Source of the DNA: an uncultured Acetatifactor sp.
Lineage (GTDB): Bacteria; Bacillota; Clostridia; Lachnospirales; Lachnospiraceae
Assembly (NCBI GenBank): GCA_910587755.1
Contig: CAJUNZ010000020.1
Span: 1-37,793 of the forward strand
Length of the DNA stretch: 37,793 bases
Reading direction: 5' to 3'
Below are positions 32,075-37,793 of this stretch, piece by piece. Position 1 is the stretch's first letter; the number at the start of each line of letters is the position of its first letter. The position numbers and the translations under genes were made by a program. Under the pieces are notes generated by a model. That model searched no databases and had not been told where the DNA came from. It saw nothing but the letters and a program-made list of their open reading frames with translations.

Positions 32075-32586
32075 TTACAATTTTTGAACCTTTCCAAGCC
32101 AAGATTGAATATGGCGTTCTAATAACTTTACCAACGTACAGGCTTTTTTGACAGTTTCAAGCGATTCCACGAAACTGCTGAACATTATGCTGGCCTGAAA
32201 CTGCTGTTCAATCTCAATTCGAGTCTTCTGAGCGCGCTGAAAGACTGATAATACGAAACCATATTGCCACTATAAGAGAGCAGCGTCATAGTACTATAAG
32301 AAACAGCCAGAAGGTTGATAAGATGTTCTATTCCTTTATGGTTCCTTATGCGGTATTCTTCCAGTGACCAGAAAGTCTTTCCTTTATAATAATAGGCTTT
32401 GATGTTCCAGCGCAGCAGGTAAAAGGCCAGAGGAAGATAGTTGATATCCTCTTCCCCGTATTTCCGTATACGCTCGTCTGCGCATAGGCTGTAATTTAGG
32501 GTGACCTTATCCGGTTTTTTTGTACAGAAGAACAGCCTGCAGGGCCCTTTGAGGCGGGCAGAAAGTGTTGAAAATCCTTTTGACAA
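32075..32586 (-). pseudogene. Truncated, frameshifted DDE-type transposase fragment
   Basis: On the minus strand the residues LKGPCRLFFCTKKPDKVTLNYSLC, YLPLAFYLLRWNIKAYYYKGKTFWSLEEYRIRNHKGIEHLINLLAVSYS are the C-terminal part of an IS4-like/ISDDE transposase. The Y-x2-K-T/S-FW block with the catalytic-region residues is visible. The open frame (32586 to 32185) loses its sense at about 32,215-32,240. In the neighbouring frame the protein clearly continues (QKTRIEIEQQFQASIMFSSF, ESLETVKKACTLVKLLERHIQSWL) to a TAA at 32075-32077. So there is one frameshift, and the N-terminal part is missing altogether. No terminal inverted repeats could be assigned. It is a dead remnant of an insertion at the boundary between the GC-rich block and the CRISPR-Cas operon. 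Confidence 0.85.
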
Positions 32587-32608
32587 TAATAAGAAGATAA
32601 ATTACAAT
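32580..32608 (+). promoter_or_regulatory. Promoter of cas3 at the edge of the transposase remnant
   Basis: TTGACA (32580-32585) and TACAAT (32603-32608) are spaced by exactly 17 nt and lie about 53 nt upstream of the cas3 ATG. The -35 box falls inside the first codons of the minus-strand transposase frame. Confidence 0.72.
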
Positions 32609-32661
32609 AAGTTTACGAAAACATAAGAGTCGAATTACATGAGAAAGGACAAGAGGATACA

Positions 32662-34848
32662 ATGTACACTAAGATTGCACATATAAACAAAAGTGGAGAA
32701 ATACAAACCATACAAGAACATTTACAGGGAACAGCAGAGAGAGCCAAGGAATTTGCGTCAGAATTTGGTTGTGGGGAAGTAGGCTATTTGTGCGGTCTTA
32801 TGCATGACATAGGAAAGTATTCAGAAGAATTTCAAAAAAGAATCCAGAATCCAAAACATTCAAAGAAAGTAGATCATTCTACTGCGGGGGCGAAAGAGCT
32901 TTGCAGTATATCCTCCGATTATATTCCTATAGCTATGGCTGTAGCAGGCCATCACTCTGGTCTTTTGGACGGAGGTCAGGCTAGACTGGCCCAGAGCGGA
33001 ACTTTTTTTGGAAGGCTGAAAAATGAGTTGCCAAAATACCAAGAGTGGAAAAGAGAGATTGAACCTACAAAGGCATCGGTTCCAGCATTTTGTATGACGG
33101 GAAGACATGCTGTGTATACCATGTCCTTTTTTATCCGCATGATTTATTCCTGTTTGGTGGATGCTGATTATCTGGATACAGAAGCATTTATGACACAGAA
33201 TCCGCCGGAAAGAGGACGTGGAGATTCAATGACTGCATTGTTGGAGAAGCTACAGTGTTATATTACACCATGGCTTGAATCAGTTGAGTTTTCTCATGAG
33301 AAGCAGAGGCTGCTCTGTGAAAACAGGACCAGAATATTGATGGAATGCCTAGAAAAAGGAGGAGGTGTTCAAAAAGGGCTGTATACACTTACGGTACCCA
33401 CGGGCGGAGGAAAGACCACAGCGTCTCTGGGGTTTGCGCTTAAACATGCGGCGATGCACCATATGAAACGTATTATATACGTAATTCCGTACAGATCCAT
33501 TATTGATCAAAATGCGGCAAAATTCAGCGAGATATTAGGGGAAGAAAATGTGTTGGAGCATCATTCAGGAGTGTTATATGACGCAACAGAAGACCAAGTA
33601 CAAAATGCAGTTGCCTATAGAAAGATTTTTGCCTCAGAAAACTGGGATAAGCCTGTGATTGTGACAACTGCAGTTCAATTTTTTGAATCGCTGTATGCCT
33701 GCAAAAGTTCAAAGTGTCGAAAACTGCACAATATCGCCAATAGTGTGATTATTTTTGATGAGGCGCAGACACTTCCAGTGAATTACCTGGAGCCTTGTGT
33801 GGCTGCCATTTCAGAGTTGGTCGCTCATTATGGAGTAACCGCTGTGCTGTGTACTGCCACACAGCCTGTTTTGGGGAGTTTGTTTGAAAAATATCTGCCG
33901 AACATGTCCATGAATGAGATATGTAGTGGTATGGAGTATATGTATGAATGCTTTAAACGTACTATAATAAAAGATATAGGAACCTTGAGTTTGGAGGGAA
34001 TGCTTGAAAAACTGACAGGGAAACAACAATATCTCTGTATAGTCAATAAACGGATAACGGCGCAGGAATTTTATAAAAATATAGAGCATGAGGGAGCATA
34101 TTGCCTGACCACATTGCTTTGTCCTGTTGACAGAAAAACAAAGATTGCTGAAATACGGCAGAGATTGTATTTAGGTCTGCCCTGCAGAGTAATTGCTACT
34201 TCTTTGGTGGAAGCAGGCGTGGACTTGGACTTTCCAGAAGTATTCCGGCAGGAAGCAGGGCTGGATTCTGTCGTTCAGGCAGCAGGAAGGTGTAACCGGG
34301 AAGGAAAGCGAAGCACCGAGAAGAGTGTGGTTAGTGTTTTTCAGCTTGAGGGAAGTAAAGACTTGTTTTTAGGTCAGAATGTATCAGCGTTCCGATGGAC
34401 TCAGAAGAAATATGAGGATGTGGCGGATCAGAGAGCGGTGGAATTCTATTTTCAATATTATAGAGAACTGCTGGGACGGGAGAATTTGGATCAAAAAGAG
34501 ATCATCAAAAGTATAGAGAATGGGTGGGATGGGAGCTGTTTTCCCTTTGCCTCCGTTGCAGGAAGATTCCATCTAATTGAAAATGATACGGCGACAATCT
34601 ATATTCCAGTGGGGGAGGGAGAAGAGTTGATTGAAGCTTTTGTGACAGGCATACAGGATAGAGATGGTTTTCGTAAACTGGGGCAGTACAGTGTCAATAT
34701 ATATCCGGAACATTTGAAGGCACTCTGGGATAGTGGATGCCTGGAACAGATAGGAGGTTCAGGTTTTGTATTACGGGATTTAAATCGATACAGTAGAGAA
34801 ACAGGACTGCAGATGGACGTGGATACAGGATATGGGGTTTTTGTATAA
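32662..34848 (+). CDS. cas3: CRISPR-associated helicase/nuclease Cas3, type I-C
   Basis: This 728-aa Cas3 has both an N-terminal HD nuclease and a C-terminal superfamily 2 helicase. It is recruited by Cascade to unwind and degrade target DNA. HD residues are H48-D49 in LMHDIGKYS, with later ligands in DHSTAG and GHHSG. Walker A is TGGGKTT (K251), the helicase motif II is DEAQ (366-369), and motif VI is QAAGRCNREG. The length suits type I-C. AGAGGATAC precedes the ATG. It has its own promoter and is separated from cas5 by 234 nt, so its expression can be uncoupled from Cascade. All catalytic motifs look intact. Confidence 0.95.
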   Translation: MYTKIAHINKSGEIQTIQEHLQGTAERAKEFASEFGCGEVGYLCGLMHDIGKYSEEFQKRIQNPKHSKKVDHSTAGAKELCSISSDYIPIAMAVAGHHSGLLDGGQARLAQSGTFFGRLKNELPKYQEWKREIEPTKASVPAFCMTGRHAVYTMSFFIRMIYSCLVDADYLDTEAFMTQNPPERGRGDSMTALLEKLQCYITPWLESVEFSHEKQRLLCENRTRILMECLEKGGGVQKGLYTLTVPTGGGKTTASLGFALKHAAMHHMKRIIYVIPYRSIIDQNAAKFSEILGEENVLEHHSGVLYDATEDQVQNAVAYRKIFASENWDKPVIVTTAVQFFESLYACKSSKCRKLHNIANSVIIFDEAQTLPVNYLEPCVAAISELVAHYGVTAVLCTATQPVLGSLFEKYLPNMSMNEICSGMEYMYECFKRTIIKDIGTLSLEGMLEKLTGKQQYLCIVNKRITAQEFYKNIEHEGAYCLTTLLCPVDRKTKIAEIRQRLYLGLPCRVIATSLVEAGVDLDFPEVFRQEAGLDSVVQAAGRCNREGKRSTEKSVVSVFQLEGSKDLFLGQNVSAFRWTQKKYEDVADQRAVEFYFQYYRELLGRENLDQKEIIKSIENGWDGSCFPFASVAGRFHLIENDTATIYIPVGEGEELIEAFVTGIQDRDGFRKLGQYSVNIYPEHLKALWDSGCLEQIGGSGFVLRDLNRYSRETGLQMDVDTGYGVFV

Positions 34849-34879
34849 GCATACCAAGGGGCTGTATTGGGTTTTGAGA

Positions 34880-34904
34880 TGGCGGCAGATAAAGACTGCC
34901 GCCA
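34880..34904 (+). other. Strong hairpin in the cas3-cas5 gap
   Basis: GGCGGCAG (34881-34888) pairs with CTGCCGCC (34896-34903), plus a flanking T-A pair, with a 7-nt loop. The sequence after it, CACATCAAATGAAAATAA, is A-rich rather than T-rich, so it is not a normal terminator. A run of 12 Ts occurs further on (34978-34989). The hairpin may stabilise the cas3 mRNA 3' end, or be a repeat-like element read by the Cas machinery. Confidence 0.55.
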
Positions 34905-35013
34905 CATCAAATGAAAATAAAATAATCAATATTTCTATCCACACTTGTTATTTAAGTGACAATAATAGTTTATCCGATTTTTTTTTTTTATGCAAGATAT
35001 TTAAATTTCTAGC

Positions 35014-35042
35014 TTGACAAGAATCTCTCATAATGATACAGT
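35014..35042 (+). promoter_or_regulatory. Second cas promoter, upstream of cas5
   Basis: A consensus TTGACA (35014-35019), 17-nt spacing and TACAGT (35037-35042) preceded by TGA form an extended -10 promoter 49 nt upstream of the annotated cas5 start at 35092. Confidence 0.55.
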
Positions 35043-35091
35043 TGTAGAGAAGATTAATTAAATAATCAATGAAAAAATAGGGGTGAGATTT

Positions 35092-35739
35092 ATGTCCGTT
35101 AAAGTAGAGGTGTGGGGGGATTACGCATGCTTCAGTCGGCCCGAGATGAAGGTGGAAAGAGTGAGTTATGACGTTATGACACCGTCTGCGGCCAGGGGGA
35201 TATTGGATGCGGTTTTTTGGCACCCAGGTCTCAAGTGGGTGATTGATGAGATTTATGTACTGTCGCCCATTGGGATGACAAACATAAAGCGAAATGAGGT
35301 AAAATGCAAGATTTCGGGAAGTAATGTAAAATCTGTTATGACAGGAGGGCGATCGGCGCTCTACCTAAGTACATCGGATGAGATACAGCAGCGGTCTGCA
35401 CTGGTATTGCAAAATGTACACTATGTGATATGCGCTCATTTTGAGATGACTGAAAACGCTGCTAAAAGTGATAACCCAGGAAAATTTCAGGATATAGTCA
35501 AGCGTCGGCTTCGCAGAGGACAGTGCTATCATCAGCCCTATCTTGGCTGTCGGGAATTTTCGGCGGCATTTCGTGAATGGCAGGAAGAGGAGATACCATC
35601 TATTAATGAGACCCGGGATCTGGGATATATGCTTTGGGATCTGGATTATCATGATAAAGCGAATATTCGGCCTCAATTTTTCCGGGCAAAATTGGACAGG
35701 GGAGTTCTCCATCTGAAAGATTGTGAGATTGTCAGCTGA
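35092..35739 (+). CDS. cas5c: Type I-C Cas5 (crRNA-processing Cas5c)
   Basis: In type I-C, which lacks Cas6, Cas5c (Cas5d) cleaves pre-crRNA and then stays in Cascade on the crRNA 5' handle. The protein begins VKVEVWGDYACFSRPEMKVERVSYDVMTPSAARGILDAVFWHP, the characteristic N-terminal RAMP fold of Cas5, and continues to IYVLSPIGMTNIKRNEVKCKI. The later blocks RGQCYHQPYLGCREFSAAF and LGYMLWDLDY are also typical. The total is about 215-218 aa, the normal length. The ATG in GATTTATGTCCG, shortly after GGGGTGAG, is the best start; an in-frame upstream ATG at 35083 would be slightly longer. It is followed by a hairpin (35748-35777) and then cas8c. Confidence 0.9.
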   Translation: MSVKVEVWGDYACFSRPEMKVERVSYDVMTPSAARGILDAVFWHPGLKWVIDEIYVLSPIGMTNIKRNEVKCKISGSNVKSVMTGGRSALYLSTSDEIQQRSALVLQNVHYVICAHFEMTENAAKSDNPGKFQDIVKRRLRRGQCYHQPYLGCREFSAAFREWQEEEIPSINETRDLGYMLWDLDYHDKANIRPQFFRAKLDRGVLHLKDCEIVS

Positions 35740-35747
35740 CATATTAG

Positions 35748-35777
35748 CGCTGAAGCCTGAGATGCAGGCTTGTAGCG
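35748..35777 (+). other. Hairpin between cas5 and cas8c
   Basis: CGCT (35748-35751) and AGCG (35774-35777), with inner AGCCTG (35754-35759) and CAGGCT (35765-35770), form an interrupted 10-bp stem around AGATG. There is no T run, and it lies just before the cas8c ribosome-binding site (GGAGGA). It could tune translation or be an mRNA processing site. Confidence 0.5.
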
Positions 35778-35792
35778 GCATGGAGGAATAGC

Positions 35793-37544
35793 ATGATTTT
35801 ACAGGCTTTGGTAAAGAGGTATGAGGATCTGGTCAGTCAGGGAGAGGATAAGGTACCCTGCCTGGGCTGGGGGAAGGTAAAAGTTTCTTTTGGCTTAAAT
35901 CTGAATGAGGATGGGGACATAGAAGGATTACTTATATTGCAGACACCACAAAAAACAGGGAAAAAGGAAATTATGATGCCGCGGACGTTGGAGGTACCTC
36001 AACCTGTAAAGCGGGCTGTGAACATTAAATCCAATTTTTTGTGCGATAATTCCACATATTTGTTTGGGGTGGATGAAAAAGGGAAACCCGAGAGAAGTCT
36101 GCAGTGTTTCCAGGCTTGTAGAGAGCTTCACTGCAATGTCCTGGAAAAGGTGGAAACACCTTCTGCTAGGGCAGTACTCAGATATTTTGCCTCCTGGGTT
36201 CCTCAACAGGCGGTTAATCAAGCATTTTTTGCAGAGAATTACAAAGAATTAATATCAGGAGCCAACATTCTTTTCTATTATGATGGGAAGTCTGTTCTGG
36301 AGGATGAAGAGATCAGGAGGGCGTGGCAGGAGTACTATAATAAGCAGGAGAGTGAATGCACTGGCATTTGTATGGTAACAGGGCAGCGTACCTCTCTGGC
36401 AGTGCTGCATCCTATCATAAAAGGAGTAAATGGTGCACAGGCTATGGGAACTTCTTTGGTCTCTTTCAATGCACAGGCATTCTGCTCTTATGAAAAGGAA
36501 CAGGGAGAAAATGCTCCTGTAGGTGAGTATGCCGCGTTTGCATATGCAGCAGCGCTAAATGAACTGCTGAATGACAGAGAACATCGTAAGACCATAGGTG
36601 ATGCTACAGTAGTGTGCTGGGCAGAAGGCGGGAAGAGTATTTATCAGGATGTGGGGATTGCGGCCATGTTTGGTGTGGAGCAGGAAGGTGGGATTACAGA
36701 ACAAGAGCTGAGTATGATTTTTGATAGTCTGAGGCGGGGAGAGCAGGTAAAGGTGGAGGATGAGTGGCTGGATACGGAGAGGCATTTTTATGTTCTTGGC
36801 TTGGCACCCAACGCTGCCAGATTAACGGTGCGTTTTTTCCTTGTGGATTCTTTTGGCAATATGCTGCGGCATGTGGGAGAACATTATAAGAGGTTGGAAA
36901 TTGTGAAACCTGTATTTGATACCTTGCAGACACTTTCTCTGCAGATGCTTTTATCAGAAACGGTAAAAGAAAAGGCAAAAGATAAATCACCTACGTCTCA
37001 GATGGCAGCAGATACCTTGCAGGCGGTGCTGATGGGGAAACCATACCCTGTGTCTTTGCTGAACGGTGTAATGATGCGCATCAGGGCGGAGAAGATAATT
37101 AACTGGAGACGGGCGGCGTTTATCAAAGCTTATTATCTCAGGAATGAGAATAAAGATTGCTCTAAGAAAGAGGGGGTATTGGAGATGGAACTGAATGAAG
37201 AATGCGTCAATGTACCATATACATTGGGGAGATTGTTTGCAGTGCTGGAGCATGTTCAGCAGGAAGCGAATCCAGGGATCAGCACAACAATTAAGGATAG
37301 ATATTTTAACGCAGCAGCATCAACGCCGGCTCATGTTTTTCCTGTGTTGATCAACTTAGCGCAAAAGCATCTTCGAAAGTTAAAAAGCGGCCAGAAGGTA
37401 TATTTTGATAAACAGATAGGTGAATTAGTGGAGCTGATAGGTGAAGAATATCCTATGCATTTAAATCTGCCCAAACAAGGTTCTTTTCAGCTGGGATATT
37501 ATTGCCAGACTCAGAAACGATATCAGAAGAAGGAGGATAAATAA
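35793..37544 (+). CDS. cas8c: Type I-C Cascade large subunit Cas8c (Csd1)
   Basis: Cas8c recognises the PAM and forms the large subunit of the type I-C Cascade. The 583-aa length is typical. Recognisable Csd1 blocks are ILQALVKRYEDL at the start, IMMPRTLEVPQPVKRAVNIKSNFLCDNSTYLFG, GANILFYYDG, CMVTGQRTSLAVLHPIIKGV, YEKEQGENAPVGEYAAFAYAAALNELL and the C-terminal MRIRAEKIINWRRAAFIKAYYLR. GGAGGAATAGC precedes the ATG. The stop is immediately followed by the cas7 start, so translation is coupled. AT-rich codon use matches the other cas genes. Confidence 0.93.
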   Translation: MILQALVKRYEDLVSQGEDKVPCLGWGKVKVSFGLNLNEDGDIEGLLILQTPQKTGKKEIMMPRTLEVPQPVKRAVNIKSNFLCDNSTYLFGVDEKGKPERSLQCFQACRELHCNVLEKVETPSARAVLRYFASWVPQQAVNQAFFAENYKELISGANILFYYDGKSVLEDEEIRRAWQEYYNKQESECTGICMVTGQRTSLAVLHPIIKGVNGAQAMGTSLVSFNAQAFCSYEKEQGENAPVGEYAAFAYAAALNELLNDREHRKTIGDATVVCWAEGGKSIYQDVGIAAMFGVEQEGGITEQELSMIFDSLRRGEQVKVEDEWLDTERHFYVLGLAPNAARLTVRFFLVDSFGNMLRHVGEHYKRLEIVKPVFDTLQTLSLQMLLSETVKEKAKDKSPTSQMAADTLQAVLMGKPYPVSLLNGVMMRIRAEKIINWRRAAFIKAYYLRNENKDCSKKEGVLEMELNEECVNVPYTLGRLFAVLEHVQQEANPGISTTIKDRYFNAAASTPAHVFPVLINLAQKHLRKLKSGQKVYFDKQIGELVELIGEEYPMHLNLPKQGSFQLGYYCQTQKRYQKKEDK

Positions 37545-37793
37545 ATGGGTGAGGCGATTAACAACAGGTATGATTTTGTGGTGCTTTTTGATGTAGAAAA
37601 TGGAAATCCAAACGGCGATCCAGATGCGGGCAATATGCCCAGGGTGGATCCAGAGAGCGGCTATGGACTTGTGACAGATGTGTGTTTGAAGAGAAAGATC
37701 CGAAATTATGTAGGGATGGTTAGAGAGAATGAACAAGGGTATCAGATCTATGTTAAGGAGAGTGTTCCTTTAAATCGCAGTGACGCAAGGGCG
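37545..37793 (+). CDS. cas7c: Type I-C Cascade backbone Cas7c (Csd2), 3' end outside window
   Basis: Only the first 83 residues are present. YDFVVLFDVENGNPNGDPDAGNMPRVDPESG is the classical start of Cas7/Csd2, whose copies polymerise along the crRNA to form the Cascade backbone. It continues with GLVTDVCLKRKIRNYV, the typical following helix. AGGAGG (37531-37536) is well spaced before ATG 37545, which directly follows the cas8c stop. The gene runs off the right edge. cas4, cas1, cas2 and the array would be expected next in a complete I-C locus. Confidence 0.93.
   Translation, partial: MGEAINNRYDFVVLFDVENGNPNGDPDAGNMPRVDPESGYGLVTDVCLKRKIRNYVGMVRENEQGYQIYVKESVPLNRSDARA

Noticed and set aside
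31873..37793. CRISPR repeat-spacer array
   Set aside because: No regularly spaced direct repeats of 28-37 nt were seen; the array of this I-C locus must lie outside the window.

Overview
The window reads as chromosome of a spore-forming Lachnospiraceae-type Clostridia. The evidence is a set of ordinary Firmicutes housekeeping genes (a small alarmone synthetase, murA, an S-box-controlled metK, spmA-spmB), strong purine-rich Shine-Dalgarno sites, and almost complete co-orientation on the + strand. Composition was judged by eye only: positions 1-31,900 look GC-rich for a clostridium, and the CRISPR-Cas region after about 32,000 is clearly more AT-rich. The species cannot be fixed from the sequence.

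Layout. 1-3,100: 3' part of a RelQ/YjbM-like (p)ppGpp synthetase, a possible structured RNA element, a tail-anchored coiled-coil repeat protein, and a flavin-reductase-domain protein. 3,100-7,260: cell-envelope genes, namely a membrane-anchored LysM-G5-M23 peptidase, murA and a secreted CAP-domain protein. 7,279-8,857: promoter, SAM-I riboswitch with a readable terminator/antiterminator switch, metK and its terminator. 8,960-10,411: spmA-spmB, preceded by a sigma-E-like promoter and a tiny upstream ORF. 10,660-13,970: a GntR/HutC regulator with a palindromic operator over its own promoter, followed by a GH38 alpha-mannosidase-like enzyme. 14,189-15,292: an XRE regulator and its terminator.

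15,300-31,870 is the most interesting part. It is about 16.5 kb of co-directional genes between two intrinsic terminators. The first half is a five-gene set I cannot name: a P-loop NTPase with a Cys cluster, a 495-aa protein, a 993-aa protein, a ParA/MinD-like ATPase, and an HD-domain/zinc-ribbon protein. The second half has its own good promoter and is the orphan STM4015-STM4014-STM4013-STM4012-STM4011 cassette known from Salmonella: leucine-rich repeat, ATP-grasp, sulfatase-like and two radical SAM proteins. Here the last radical SAM protein is fused to a HAD phosphatase-like domain carrying an in-frame 48-bp duplication. An ECF-like sigma factor with a long C-terminal extension closes the block. 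The STM4015-4011 genes probably work as one pathway; whether the five upstream genes belong with them is inference.

31,960-37,793: a terminator, a decayed transposase fragment on the - strand, and the start of a type I-C CRISPR-Cas operon (cas3, cas5c, cas8c, 5' part of cas7c). The cas3 promoter sits exactly at the edge of the transposase fragment, and cas5-cas8-cas7 has a second promoter. No CRISPR array is present in the window; cas4-cas1-cas2 and the array would be expected beyond the right edge.
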